Below are positions 1 to 13,799 of a stretch of 64,000 nt of DNA, piece by piece. Within the stretch, counting starts at the first letter, position 1. Every line of letters begins with the position of its first letter. The notes beneath the pieces were generated by a model, which saw only the letters and a program-made list of their open reading frames with translations, was not told where the DNA came from and ran no database searches. The translations under genes were made by a program, and so were the position numbers. Source of the stretch: Mactromeris polynyma (lineage: Eukaryota > Mollusca > Bivalvia > Venerida > Mactridae); assembly GCA_032209605.1 (NCBI GenBank), contig JASFXZ010000016.1, positions 4,650,001 to 4,714,000 of the forward strand, written 5' to 3'.

Positions 1-1275
1 CGTAATCTAATCATAACATACAGGCTTCAACAGTCATTACGTAGAAAAACTTGTTTGTAGTTATGTGTTCTGCATTGAATAATTTAGTAATGTTAATGGA
101 TACCAGCACGCATGGTTAACATTTGAATTACAAATATCGGTATGAGCTTGAGCAGTGACAGTAGGCTATCAACACTGAACGCAACAGTCAGTAGTAATTG
201 CATAATATTGCGCTTTAGGGGTTGGTAACGGTGTTGAAACTGAATACTTAAAATGCATGTTTCAAAATAGGATGTTAGAAACATAGTTTGTGATAAGTAA
301 AACTGCGTAGTATAGTTAACTATCAATCGGTTTTTTACACTGTCTCAAAATTCATTCCGAAGACAATACTAAAAATGAGTGACATGTGAATAGTAAAAAT
401 AGTTTTACCATATTTGTTTCGCTTATGCTGTCAATGTTGGTAATATGAAGCTGAACAACAACTTCTACCGGAAAATCTGCAAGAAAAAATATCTACATCA
501 GACAGTCGAACATGTGACGCACAAATAACAAACATTTATCTCTCAAGATATACGTGCTTAGTGCACGGTATGGACGGAATATATCTTAAAATAATAACAT
601 GAATTGCCTGTACGAAAATGTAAACGCAAAAATACTGCATGTACGATACTCGAATTGTAAATACAAAACTATAATAATATCATTTAATGTCAATGGTCAT
701 GTTACAAAGAAAACATTGCATAATATGATCACAAACAAACATAAAACTGATCCCTGACCAATTATAATGGTGCGATAGGAGATGAAGCAGTGATCTGTCT
801 ATACAACACTGGAATATGACTCTATAAGTGCGCGTTCAGTTAATTACAACACATTACTCTCCCGGGGACAATGGGAGTAAATTACGATCATGCATTAATA
901 CCAGCTCATGTTGAACGATGATTGACATTTGTTAAGATGGCTTCCACTTAGAGGAACATTTATTCAATGAAATTAGTTTTGAAACGTATCAAATAATACA
1001 AGTGACGCGTGAGATATTTAACAACTCTGTGATGTTTTGAGTGGAAAGCTTTCATAATTATTAAAAACAACATTTTTTAGCCCTTATAATGTTTAAAACA
1101 AATTAATGCCATAATATAATATATGTAATAAAAATAATCATAATAAATTCTTATTTTTCAGAAGGTTACATATTTAAGGTTAACAATAATATCAAGCTAT
1201 ACATTTGGTATTTGTTAAACGTTTGAAGATTTCGAGATTTATTTCCATTGCAATAAGAAGATACTAAAAACCTGC

Positions 1276-1426
1276 ATTGCGTCCAGCAAAGGTATCTGAG
1301 GCTATGTTTTCGTATTGTTTCGTAACGTTTTGCAATTTGGTTCCCCGTGTGCAAGCAATGTGATACGGTAGGCCAGGGATACAATACAAAACGTTCGCCA
1401 CTGGTAGCCGTAACTGAACACAAGGC
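1276..1426. mobile_element. Copy of the CCCTGCGTTCAGT MITE
   Basis: Matches the reverse complement of 42461-42601 along its length, including TTTTGCAATTTGGTTCCCCG and AGCCGTAACTGAAC. Ends degraded. The open frames over it are incidental. Confidence 0.75.
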
Positions 1427-1914
1427 TGTGTGGTGTAACAGCAAAAATCCTAATCCCACAATGGTAACGTGAAATAGGACAAACATGTGTAACCAATGTA
1501 CTTCATATGCCTCATCTCTTGCAATGTGTTCTTCACCTTTTTAACAGCATTGTAATAAAATACAACTAGTTCACCCTTTGCTAATATACCTTCTTTGAGG
1601 TACCAGTGTATGATTTGATGTTTTGTAATAAACGTATATTTAACTATAGTAATGAATACCAGATTGATATAAAAACAAGTTATCATATGTTTACCTGCGG
1701 CATGGTGTATATCTGTGCATAATTACAAAAATATCATAACTAGCGATTATATTGAGCAATACGTTTGGTACGTGTAAGAGCACTTTTTACTGACGCAAAT
1801 ATTTTTTTCGACATAAAGAACTGCTTACAAATAAAACAGTGTAACAGATACCACATGCTACATAAACTGATATACTAAATGTGTTTGCGTAACATACGTG
1901 ACGGTTCAGTATAG

Positions 1915-2015
1915 TATTCGCTTTGAGTGCAGGAGGTCGTGGGGTTCGATCCCTGACCGCATCGTATCAAGACACGTATAATGAAACTGGCAGCCCAATT
2001 ATTAGGGTCTGAGTT
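1915..2015 (+). repeat. Degraded SINE remnant
   Basis: GGGGTTCGATCCCTGACCGC followed by ATCGTATCAAGACACGTATA looks like the B-box and body of a mollusc tRNA-derived SINE. The A-box half is lost. Confidence 0.4.
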
Positions 2016-2221
2016 TGAGACAACTCTTATTTTGGATATTTAGTCAATTTTCTGAGAAAGAACTCGATTTTTTTTTGTAGTATCAATTTTGAGTCTGGTC
2101 TTAGATGAGGAAAATCTCAACGATTTGAGACAATACTTGAGATGAGAATTAGCTCAGAATGAGATTGTTCCGTAGATCTGGTCATATGCGACGAATGAAA
2201 GATGCTTTTAAATATCATATA

Positions 2222-2858
2222 CAGTCGACTCTCGTTAAGACGAATTTTTCGGGACCGTCGGAAATAGTTCGTCTTAACGAAAATTCGTCTTAACGAAAAT
2301 TCGACGTAAACGTCGGGAGGCCATTTTGGTGGTGTTACGTGAGAAAGTCTTGTTCGTGACGACTGCTTTGTGTTTGATCGCCATTTGCATAAAACAAATG
2401 TTAAAGATGACGTGTTTTAATTAAAGTACACGCTTAATTAAATCACTCATTTTGGCATGTTTTACAAACTATCGGTTTGATCGCAGTGTTCAACAATTCG
2501 ACATGTTTGCATTAACACAATGTAGTCTAACATTTTGCAAACATGTACAAATCCTTCAATTATGTAAACAATCGATAATTAAATGTGCGAAAATACAGGT
2601 AAATCATCTCAGTGACGTGTGAAAACATTCGTCGCCAGCAGGATACGATCCGACTTCGTGTTAAACAATAGATTTAAGGTGCGTACTTGTTAAGCGGGAC
2701 TTCGAAAAAACTTCGACGTAACGAAAAACTTCGAGACAAAAATTCGTCTTAACCGACAGAAATTCATATAGACAAAGAAGGATAAAATCGGGACTTTTGA
2801 AAAACTTCGACGTAACGGAAAATTCGTCTTAAGCGAGTTCGTCCTAACGAGAGTCTTG
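2222..2858 (+). mobile_element. pogo/Tigger-like non-autonomous element
   Basis: Terminal repeats CAGTCGACTCTCGTTAAGAC and the complement of TTCGTCCTAACGAGAGTCTTG, flanked by TA on both sides (2220-2221, 2859-2860). Internal copies of TTCGTCTTAACGAAAATTCG sit near both ends. No transposase frame is seen. Confidence 0.8.
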
Positions 2859-3551
2859 TATTCGAATTATGCGTCAGCGACCGCAGCACTTAATTTGTTT
2901 ATAATTCTAATATGTGAGTTATATCCGGCTAATAGTTAACTCCATATTGATCACTTACCAGATTTACTTAATGAAATCACTTAATAGATATTGTGCGAAA
3001 TGCCATAATAAATGGATAAGTTGGCCAAAAATTTGAAAAATTCTGGATGCTCTTTGGATGTAAGACACAGGAAGAGGCGGAGTGAATTATAAGTATCCAT
3101 AGAGATAGCTTATTAAAATGCAAATGCATATTCATTACATCGGGTCCGCGGTCGTGTCAAAGCAAAAGGGTCGTCGCTGTCGAGTGAAAGTGCGACAGAT
3201 CCCCCAAATTTCGTGAGTTTGCATCCAACCTCGGGCGAGAGTGAACCGTGAACATCAGAATTATTGCATAAACTCATATTGTGCGGGAGTAATGATTGGT
3301 GTCATAGGAAGCGATTGTATAGGCTGTTTTAAGATGCTTCATTATGTAATGTACTAATAATATATTTAAATTTGATAAGTTTGTTGAAGTCAATATCCCC
3401 TAAAATGAAAAGTTGTCGGTTTCGATCTGTAGACATTATTATAGTAGGCAAATGTACACATAATTTATAGGCGTATTTAAATCAATGAATGCTAGTACGG
3501 ATCATAAAATCCGATGGAAAAGATGACAACAAAAAGCGAACATTATGCGAT

Positions 3552-3829
3552 CAGGGTGGTTGAACACGTGACTGTTTGTTAACTACGCGGCACGAAAAGC
3601 TGGCGGCGGATCACAAAACGGTACGTATGTTGGCAGTTTTTGTTTGTTAGAAATAGTTTTTAATAGCCTAAAATCTGGTCATCCAAAATCCGGTTGCATC
3701 GATGCCCATATCGAAACATAGACCTCGGTAGATTTGCCGGTATGCGTGCCACAAAAAAATCAGAGGACATTTCGCCTCGCTTAAATTTTGCCGCGTAGTA
3801 AACAAAAAGTCACGTGTTCAACCACCCTG
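3552..3829. mobile_element. MITE with 40-bp terminal inverted repeats and 5-bp target duplication
   Basis: Left CAGGGTGGTTGAACACGTGA and right the near-exact complement, about 40 bp each. Flanked by GCGAT on both sides (3547-3551 and 3830-3834). No coding capacity. Confidence 0.85.
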
Positions 3830-5618
3830 GCGATGTAGCATGTGCATGGTAAACACAGGTGGGGGTGGGGCGCACTCGGCGCGCGCCCCCTAAAATTCCC
3901 AAACCTTACATGTATGTCCATGCGCGTAGGAGCTGGGGCCGCAGGAGCATTTTATGACCCCTACTTCTCATCTGTACCTTAAACTAGTCAAAACCAGTCA
4001 CACATTGTATTGGCATTCAGCCAAGATATTTAATGCGCATGACAAAGTGTTATCATCGCTACCATTGGGACCGCGCTAGTACCCTGACTGCTATCTAGGG
4101 TGTGAAAACAGTCGGCGGATTAATGAAGGTATAAAATGAAGCATACTAACCAAGTGACAAGTATATTTGTATTGGCATTGTTGTGAATCTTAAACTTTTG
4201 ATAATAACATTTACTTGACGAACAATTAAATGGTGATAATCTCATTTACTCACAAAAAGTATTTTAACAGTGCACACAGACACAAATTAAATACATATTC
4301 TGAATCTCCATTATGAAAGTAGACTTTGAAATGGATGTTCCAAACTATATCCCTAAAAGTCCCGTGTTTATTTACAAAATTACACATATCACGGACATAT
4401 AAACCATGTCCGTGCACATATACATGTATGAATAAATGTAATAATTGTTCAACAAATTTTAGGATAATATCATTTTAAAAGTGATGGATTTTGCGCCTGT
4501 CAAAGGTGATTTCCTTAAAATGTTATCATCCGGAGGGGACACCCCTCCCGCACCCACCCCATCCGCGGCACCAATGCTCAATACCTTCATACGCGCCTGA
4601 TGTCTGAGTGTGACTACGGAAATATACAGATATCCTTAATTATAAGATTTTAATATGAGCGATTCTGATTTATTGTAGCAGTATATACTATCATTATGAT
4701 GTTTATAAACAGTCATTGCCGTTTTATAAGGCTTGAGCAAAACCCAAAAAAGTTACGCCCCCCCCCCCGTAAGACCAAATCCTTGATCCGCCCCTGGTAT
4801 GTAGCACATAAAATACCGGTACAACATTTTTTGACTATGAAATGAAGCAGGTACCTTATTGAACTCCGGGTTCTGTCGACAATTATGTAGTATCATAACT
4901 ATTTCTTTGATATTATATACGTGAATACGAACCCTTTTCTCATAATTCTGATATTTTAAGATCTAAAGTGATAATATTTACTACTGCTACCTATATCGCT
5001 GTGCACCTACTTGAAAGTTGTATTATTTTATGGATATTATACGTAAAGCTATCTGCTTATAATATGCAAAGCACTTCAACAATGCTATTAATACGAGACA
5101 ATGGCGGCTTATTATCTAAGAAATCTTAAACTCATAACTGGTTAACCAGTAATCAAGATTTTTCGTTTGTTTTATACAGTTCTCAAATTGTAAGATTTGG
5201 TTATGCAATCAAGATAACGGCTTTGTCTGTCTGTTTACAATAATCGTGCTTTGACTGTTGCATAAACGTTTGCTTGCGTAGTATACATTTTTGTCCCAAT
5301 ACGAGAGTAACATCTAGTTTTGTTTTCGTTTGTATACGATAATATTCGTCACCTTTAGTAATTTGTTCATCTGCGGTACCATGAACGGTCCACCGAAATT
5401 GACTCACAGTAAATTAGTTTGGATCTTCCTTCCAGAAGATTGTTTTGTTATTATCACCGTTCACTTGTTTATTCATAAAACAGAAACGATATAAAACAAT
5501 CGACATAACGACCATCCCCAACTATTGTAGGTCGGGGTACGTCAAACACTGATTGATTCTTCGAGCTTTACGCCAGGTTTCAACAGTGTTTCAGTTATAT
5601 ACGGCAGTCAGTTGACCT

Positions 5619-5702
5619 AACCAGTGCTCCTGGGTTACCAAGCAGTGCTCCTGGGTTACCAACCAGTGCTCCTAGGTTACCAACCAGTGCTCCTGGGTTA
5701 CC
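5619..5702 (+). repeat. 21-bp tandem repeat, 4 copies
   Basis: Unit AACCAGTGCTCCTGGGTTACC with two single-base variants. Confidence 0.95.
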
Positions 5703-5794
5703 AACCAGTACTAGCCTGCTCCTCCGCAAGCTACTGACGCCTTCTCCACATAAATCAGAGTTCAAATGACTTTGTATGCATTATTTTCAGTCAA

Positions 5795-5895
5795 ATTGTC
5801 GCGGAAGATCATACGAATCTCCCGGGTTTCGAACCCTCCACCTCTAGATTAGAAATCGAGCTTTCTACCGACCGAGCTAACCGAGCTGCTGTACG
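5795..5895 (-). repeat. tRNA-like SINE head or tRNA pseudogene (Arg-TCT-like)
   Basis: The minus strand has an A-box-like TAGCTCGGTCGG, anticodon loop TTTCTAA (TCT) and B-box-like GGTTCGAAACC. The acceptor stem does not pair, so it is a derived element rather than a tRNA gene. No body was defined. Confidence 0.5.
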
Positions 5896-5936
5896 TCAAA
5901 CAATCAATCTGATTAAAAATATTATCTAAAACCTAC

Positions 5937-7721
5937 CGTCTTCATAGTTTGGTGGAATTCTAGAATCATAGTGACTAAGCAAGTTGTCGAGCACCCGTTG
6001 TCTGTAAGTAAATAAACAAATCAATGTAACAGATGTATACAATTGCTTTCCAACAAATAAACAATTTATTGTACACAACATGTTCTGCGTAAATACATAA
6101 TACTGCTTTACAACAATTAAACACTTTATTGTACACAAAATGTTCTGCGTTAATATATAATACATGTACTGATTTCGACGTAAATTTAAGTAGTTTGTAG
6201 ATGTCTATTAAATATCAAAACTGCATCAGTAGAATCTACGGTGGCACAGCGGGGACATGTGTGAAATGATTTTTATCTCGTTCCCGCGACTTACTAACTG
6301 TTCCATAACTTAGTATCTCGTGGCCACGAATTAACTATTTCGTTCCTACGACATACTATCTCGCGGAAACGAGATAACATTATTTACACATGTCACCTCT
6401 ATGCCACCGTAAGAAGTTATAAGATGTCTATTAAATATCAAAGCTGCATCATTAGAAACACAGACACAATTATGTAGTTAGAATTAGCAATCATAAGAAA
6501 ACGGCATCACCTTCATTGTTTTAAGTAGCGTTCACACACGTCAGACTCTTTATAACATACCCTATTATCAGCATAAACTAAAGTATATACTCAAGTATAC
6601 GAGGAAAATGATTTCGTGGATTTAAAAAACCAAAACCAGCGAGTCATAATGTACAGAAGCTTACAAAACAACTGCTATGATTATTTCTGACGTTTATACA
6701 TATCAACGGAGCCACATTCGCAAATTATTAAACAAACATCAGGGGAATTGCAAAACTTATCATAACGTGATGCAAGATTAACCATCTGATTGATGGAATA
6801 GTTTGCTGTGTTGCTCACATTTGCAGACTTGGACACATGAGACCAAATATAAAGTAATGCCCAACATACATGCAATTTGAATATAAATATGCATAGACAT
6901 CTGGAGAATCTCTTGGTAAAGTATGCAGAATTTAGTATCAGTAATAAAGGTTAGTCGACATATTCATTACTATGTGTCAAATATTCAACTACTGAGAAAT
7001 ACCGGACAATCAGAACTATTTTAACACAGAGATTCTGTCACATTACTCGGCCTCTCGAAACTACGTGTTTCACAAGTACGAAAAAATACAAAATTTATAG
7101 AACAAGTTTCACAAATCCAATACATTTTGTAATTTATTAACTGGAATGTAATATTGTATTTGTATCATTGCACACACACATTGTATATTATGATAATGCT
7201 ATAATAACTTTAACGAATAAATGAGGCGATCATCACTGTGAGGCAATCATGACGCGACGCCATTTGATATTTCACAAGCGAATTATCGAAAATAATACAC
7301 GGGTGTTACTACGCGTCTGTGACGTCATTTAAGATATAAAATCAGGTTTTAACACAAAATTCCCATTTGTTCTCGTATGTTTCTGCACATATTAATATTG
7401 ACTTAATCAGACAGATATGCAATGTAATATGAAAGCGCCAATTTAAGTTTTGAAAGTTATTTATTTGTACCTTGACATGAACCTTGCTTCACGTATTTTT
7501 GTTTAAACTGTCTATTTTAAATGTCATTTTATCTGCTATACATCAAGTACGAGTGTGAAGGAAACAGTTCAATACCTTTCTGATTTTGTAGCTTTCACCG
7601 TAGATCCTTTAAGATAGTCCGATGTTATGGTTGAAGTATCTACGACAGCTTGTCCCGCTGTTGTTGTTGTTGTTGTGGTACAAATGGCGTACAATATGAT
7701 CACACACGATTTCCATTCCAT
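5937..7721 (-). CDS. 5' end of a Cys-loop ligand-gated ion channel (GABA-A/glycine receptor-like), two coding exons, partial
   Basis: Two exons join in phase. Exon 1 (7721-7576) starts at ATG 7721, encodes a hydrophobic signal-like start (MEWKSCVIILYAIC), then seven threonines and a Ser/Thr-rich stretch, and ends at a GTATTG donor. Exon 2 (6001-5937) has a TTACAG acceptor and a GTAGGT donor and encodes RQRVLDNLLSHYDSRIPP followed by NYEDG. That pattern (a leucine pair, then YDSRIPP) is the conserved N-terminal helix and loop of anion-channel pentameric receptors. The split codon AG|A restores Arg across the junction. A TTTTTTTCAG acceptor lies just before the ATG, so a 5' non-coding exon is likely; an in-frame upstream ATG at 7766 lies before that acceptor. 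The rest of the ligand-binding domain and the four membrane helices must lie beyond the left edge; I found no further exon in 1-5936. The fold family is fairly sure; the ligand is not knowable here. Confidence 0.72.
6239..6409. mobile_element. MITE with about 50-bp inverted repeats, TA duplication
   Basis: Left CGGTGGCACAGCGGGGACAT and right the complement (TGCCACCG), with TA at each side. The arms contain paired TATCTCGTT blocks. Outside it, about 38 bp (TAGATGTCTATTAAATATCA...) occurs on both sides (6197-6236 and 6421-6458). Confidence 0.75.
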
Positions 7722-8810
7722 TATTACGTCTGGCTGAAAAAAAGTTAAATGTTTCTTCTTGATCATATGCGACTTTAAAGAAAGCTTATCTTATCTTATG
7801 TTGCAAACAGCATAACTAGATTGTTTGTTGCTGATGCAGTTTGATTGTATGTGCATCTACGACTTCCATGTATACAAAACAGAATCAAACATCCAGGGCG
7901 AGCGAATAGTGTGCTTCTACATAATCAGACAATACGTTATGCTAACATATTGTGCAATGTGAAGATGGAATCCATTTGACAGAATAAGACTTGTTTTCAT
8001 TATCTTTAAACAAAACCAAGAACAGAACCACTGTAACATTTAATTGCACACGACAAGGTGTTAGGTGTTTGTGTCTAGTTTTCTCTCCTAATGTCACACA
8101 GTATGGAATGGATGGAATTAGTCTGTATTGTATTGATAGGTATTTTTCCAACTGTGACGATATATTGAATAACTGAGTGATGATAATAAAAATTGTACGC
8201 ATATCAATCATATCATCCAAGACAAATTGATCGCTTTGGTATCACTGATGCTAATTTAATGACGATATATCGTTGCAATGTGTTATTTGTTACATTATAT
8301 CGAGATTTATCTATTTCCACATTAGTTATTATCCATGTTAAACAGAAGGTGTTGTTTTGTTTTTAGCCGTTTTTTCTAAGCAATGGCTGTCAAACCTCAT
8401 TCGGTTTTGGTGAGTTGATTTATGCTTTACGAGAAGTAGCTGAAAAAGAGTTTGTCGCAACTCGTGGCTTCATTTCTTTGCCTTGTTGCTCGATCTTAAA
8501 GGGTGACTTTTGATGATTTTTTGTATCTGATGTACACTAGACTACTATGCTGTAAAAACATGCATTCTTTCGTATTTGTGTTTGGACCATTTTGTGTACA
8601 AATTACAATGTCATTTTACAGTATAGTTTTCATAAATCATCCATTGATTTATTTTTCCTTTTACCGATAGACAAAAATCGACATTAAATATATATTTCAT
8701 TTTACTGTTCCACAAAGAACATACATTTAAATCTTACAGAAATGTACCACACTGGTTGTGTAAGTGTCGGAAAACTGTCCGTAACACCCAACTTTTGACT
8801 TTTAGCTATA

Positions 8811-8900
8811 GCTTTGCGTTCAGTTACGGCTTACTTGTTGCTCTCGTTACGAGACTGTTTTGTTTTGTATCCATGGCCTACCGTATCGCATTCAAACGTT
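8811..8900. repeat. Partial copy of the CCCTGCGTTCAGT MITE
   Basis: GCGTTCAGTTACGGCT and TTGTATCCATGGCCTACCGT match the left part of 42461-42601; the right end is missing. Confidence 0.6.
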
Positions 8901-11096
8901 AGCTGGTGTAAGCAGCCTTGAAGGTTTTTATCGGGCAGTTGAAAGAGAATTGTAGCAAGAGAGTTTGTAGAGTATACGATAAACACTGCGATCAACAAAT
9001 AATTTTATTTGACAAGGTAGATAGCGATCCGACAAAAACTAATAGGTTATGCAATCGAGATTTTCGTTTGTCTTGTCTTGAACACTTAAGAGAACATCAA
9101 TCATTTAGGGTTTATCATGATGCATTTCATTACAGAACATCTATACGTAAAAGGCTGAAAATCCACTGCTTGTCTCGTTCCCGTTCTCTCTATAATGGTT
9201 ATATTGATTCAAGTTGTATCCCGCTACAGGATGAAATTGCCTAGGAAATGTGATCAAGACATAGCTACTTAGGATTTCCCGAAACCTAACGTCAAACATC
9301 TCATGTACTATTTAACCATCGCCTCAATTAATACACCTGACGGTGATATTGAAACAAAAACAGATCGATTTAATTCAAGGATGAGAATAGATTCCAGTAT
9401 GTTTCAGAATATCTTCATCTACTTTGATGCAAGATTAATGTGCGCTACACATGTGAAGAGGTTTTAAAATAAACTGATCAAAAGAGATTTCGAGCTTAGT
9501 TACAAGATAACTTGAGTAAGTATTGGTGAAATGTATACATTTAAGCAGACTGATGTTTGTTGTTGCTAAAAATCTATCTAATTGTGACACAAAAGCGAAA
9601 CACAGAAAATGCCGTTATCAACGTTTCCGAGTGGTCAATTATGCATTGATTATTTCTTTATATAATTGTCGCAGATTTATTCAATAGATCGTAGTCAAAA
9701 CAATACTTGAATCATAATTACACCTAAAGCTCCAATTATGTAGAGACTTTTTGCTTAACCTCAATCGTTATCGTTATACATATTAATTATATTATGTAAG
9801 TATACATGCAAACACTTATTACCAAGTCTATGTATCTTAGAATATTGTGTACTCACTGAAAACGCGCACATTGGCACATACCGTTATTCAAAGAATTAGT
9901 TCACCTTGTGCTCTATCATTTCAGATGCTTTCTTCCTATCTCGATAATTAGTTTTAAAGATTCTTAATTGATTGCTCAGAACCACACAACGAGCTGCCAA
10001 TCTGTCTGAATCGTTTGAACATCATAATAATGCGTACAATAAATTTAAACGCATTTTTATGTTGCTTATTGACTGAATACGTGGGTATGCGGAATGTTGA
10101 GTTTAAAGTAAGGTTCTTTATGTAAAATGCTTATCTATGTAAAATGCTTCAGCTGTGAATCTGTTTACCACATTTTGACTCCCTGTTATAATTTTGTGAT
10201 CTCATATACATGTTTTGTGGAGTCATATGCATTTACGGCAACCTACATAATTACAAATTACAAATAAGTCAACTTAGTGACATTGCTACAAACTTAATAC
10301 GAAATGGTATCATTTATCTAAATTTGAAATATTATAATAAAGTTTATAAATAACAACAATGGCAGTAAATCAAATAACTATTATATATACAATGATGTGA
10401 TATGTTTGTACCAATTAAGGCATTTTATCAGCTGATCTAAAAGCCATTGCAAAACGAGAAAGTACAACCAGTCAATTTATTCCAATTTTAAAAAACAACT
10501 ATAAGCATTCGTTCAAACATGCGACATCATTTAAGCGAATATGAATTATTAACGTTACACATTTCCTTGAGTATAAATCACACATCTAAACTTAAAGAAA
10601 ACGTACAGCATAAAATGACAGCACAACTCCAGAAAGACACTTACGTGTATTTGTAAATCACATATATAAATCCTGTCACCAAGCTACAACCTCATCCAAT
10701 GGTTGTGACATCCTAGATATGTGTGTGCAGGTTGTATCGAGAGATACGTTGTTTCCATCACTACTGTACCAATCATCCAACACGTATAATTATGTTCCGG
10801 TTCAGATCTTGTTCAGCGATCATGGCGAGCTCTGATGCAGTATCGGTTTCTTCTAAGACGAAGTGCATAAGAAATATGTGGTAAGGCTTGCAGTACACTC
10901 TGAGAATAGCGCTTGTATCGGAGTGTATGTTTTAAATAGATGGCTTCTCCCTTTATAGTGCTTGTCGTATATGAAACGACATGTTTTAGGATGTGTGAAA
11001 AACGACGTAAAACATAAACTGAAACACGAGACAAGTAAGGCAGGCTAGGGTAGGGAATGCCACATTTACACGCACATAACCTGCCCATATAGATCG

Positions 11097-11275
11097 GGCC
11101 CGTATTCATGAAGCTCCTTAGGAAAAAAATCCTTTAGTCTTATAAATTTTCCTTAGATTTTATAGAATTTTAGATATTAGATATTGGAAGAATTCTGAAG
11201 TGTTATTTTAAGGAGATTTTATAAAGATAAGGATTTTCCTTACTTAAAATCTGAGGAGCTTTATGAATACGGGCC
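11097..11275. mobile_element. Palindromic MITE, GGGCCCGTATTCAT ends
   Basis: Left GGGCCCGTATTCATGAAGCT and right the complement of the same (GGAGCTTTATGAATACGGGC plus CC). About 180 bp, AT-rich core. The type is common in marine invertebrate genomes; superfamily not decided. Confidence 0.82.
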
Positions 11276-13799
11276 CTGTAGGATACGAACTACCGGTATA
11301 CTGAGATTATTGAGAAAGGAGAAAAATAAAAACTGATGGTATTGGGAAACAGAGTGAAAAAGGAAATGATTATAAAATGTGTTTGAGGAAAGAATATGAA
11401 ATCTCTATACTTTACTCCACACTACACAAAACGTTATGTAATTCTTGACTTACACTCTTTTTCGGAATTTCACTTACATGTACATTGATTGACATTAGAA
11501 TCCATTCAAAATGCATATATATAAACATTTGTATACAGTTTATACTAGAATAGGTATCAAATATCAACGCCGACGCAACAACTTATAGCAACAAGTATAT
11601 GTGAGACTAATACTTCTGCAGCGTTTATCTGAATGACTGTCATTGTTCAAATTTGCTTTTCTGGACGTCAAAATAACACGCGGAAACAGTTTTGATTGCT
11701 TCGAAATTGGTAGGATCGCCAAGTTTGGCATTTCGCTGTTAGGATTATTTCTAAAACTTCATGAGAAATTAATATAAACGCGTATGTTTTGTTTGTATTC
11801 ATCCCGTCTTGTATTAAATTGACATTATAGTATTGATTTAGATCATAGCTGGGAAAAATCGTTTATGCTTTTAGCCTCTATTGTTCTTGAAAACATACGT
11901 TGTATATTTTAATGTAAGTTTGTATGTCAAGAAACTGTACTGTTTACGACAATAAACTATGTTGTCTTGAAAACATACGGTTTTATGTTGTTTTTGGGAG
12001 GGGGCTAGGCGCACAGGAAGCACTGACTTCACGTTTGCAGTTATTGCAACAAGTAATGCGTTATACCATGACGTCTGTCAGGGTTTGAATGAAAACAGGG
12101 GTATACTTTGGCAAAGGGGGTAGTGATACAAGAAATCCAAGGCGGCGGCCAACATGTGAACATTCCTGCAGGACAACATCCACTCAAATCTCAAAGAATG
12201 TGGATCACCTATAATACTTTACTCAACTCAGTAAGCATGCCTAGCACATATTCCATCCTTCGATAGTAGCAAGTGCAGTAAATTTTGAATAATGAGCACT
12301 GAGTAACAGTTATAATCCGGTTATTAACCGTTTGCTATCTCGAACTTTTGAAACATCTTAAGTCCTTTTTCAATATGTATTAGACTAGATGAAATAGATC
12401 AATAAATGAGTCATTTTCAAACATAAACATCAGCTGTTGCACAGCCGTATTATACGTGTGTATATATGTAATAGAGTGGCTGTCGGACTGAGTTGGACTA
12501 TTGGTTTGTTGCGTAACGTGTGGCGTACATGTACTTAGCAGCCACAGGTCTAGCAAGAAACCAGCGATTGAGTTGGACAGTCATAATGAGTGATACCTTT
12601 GATGTCAAATGAGAACCCCAAAACCCCGACTTCAAGGATGTTGCCAAACAAAGCAGGTCATGTGTGAGTTTAGCTACAGCATCTCCAATACTTATGCACT
12701 CCACATACATTACACCAATAAAAACACACGCAAACTCCTAAATGAATTGTGAACTGTGTATGTCATTTTCACTCAGATGGTTGTTATACAGCTATATTTG
12801 AAAATATATTGATAACTTTCAAATATTTTAGTTCTGAGTTAGGTTTTTACTAATCTAAGGTTTACAGTGGCAGACTACATTGCTAATAATCTTGAATTCT
12901 CGGAAAGCCAACATTTATGTCAAATTATGGTGTTTCATAAACTGTAACCTCTTATAAACGTTCTACATGTATACAATCATGTTTCAATAACTGACCCAAA
13001 TCAAAGTGGTTATATAAGGGTACCCTTTCATCTCAAACAAGATGTTACTACATACATACAATACAGCTTACCGCTAGGTTTGATATTCTTGCAACATTGA
13101 ATAGTTGGCGCCTTCACAAGTCAAGCTATACGTGTAATTGCATTAATACATGTAGTATACATTGATAGTTTTACATTATGTTGATTCGTTATGAGGTTAT
13201 TTATTTATACATGTTTCAGTTAAACCAGAAACTAGTATTCGAACACGACACAAATGAAGGATTAGGTATGGCAGCACACGATGAAGTATTTCTTCAGCTG
13301 ATCTTGATGTATCAATGTGGTCATACATAGAAGATGTTTAGATATTGAATCATGAATTCTATGTATATTTGTGCTCGGGGTCTATCGTAAACTAATGATT
13401 GTAGAGTACGATTGTTTGAAAATGTGTAACAATAGTGCTAATGGTATTAGATCGTATTTCTATGACCTATAGTCATTTAAATATTATATTAAGAATATCA
13501 ACATACAATTCATCAAAATGACAAACCGCTCACTTTATAAAGGGCAACATGCAAATTGTAAATCTCATGTGTCCATCACTAGTAGCTAAATGCACTGTAT
13601 AAATAGTTGGTTGAATATGAGAGGTAATTAAGCCCTAAATGCATCCTTAAATATGCCCTTAAAGTTATATACATATGAGCAGTATTAAACATTTAGTGTT
13701 TTTTGCAATTAGTATTGTAATTGTTGACAGCCGGGGACAATATGGAGCAATAGCCGCTTGATACAAGATAACATGTGCGGTAAAAGTAATATTATGCCC

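Larger units (their letters stand above)
1..5936. other. No gene seen; presumed intron of the channel gene plus repeats
   Basis: Apart from the MITEs at 1276, 2222 and 3552, the SINE remnant near 1.9 kb and the 21-bp repeat, I see no exon. A poly-C tract and CCGCCCCTGG near 4755-4797 resemble ends of another dispersed element. Confidence 0.5.

Noticed and set aside
5201..5407. Further exon of the channel gene
   Set aside because: The 68-codon minus frame does not match any segment expected after the YDSRIPP region.
8918..9244. 108-codon plus-strand frame
   Set aside because: Begins at a TTG, has no recognised motif and no splice context.
10813..11109. 98-codon minus-strand frame
   Set aside because: Runs into the MITE at 11097 and has no family signal.
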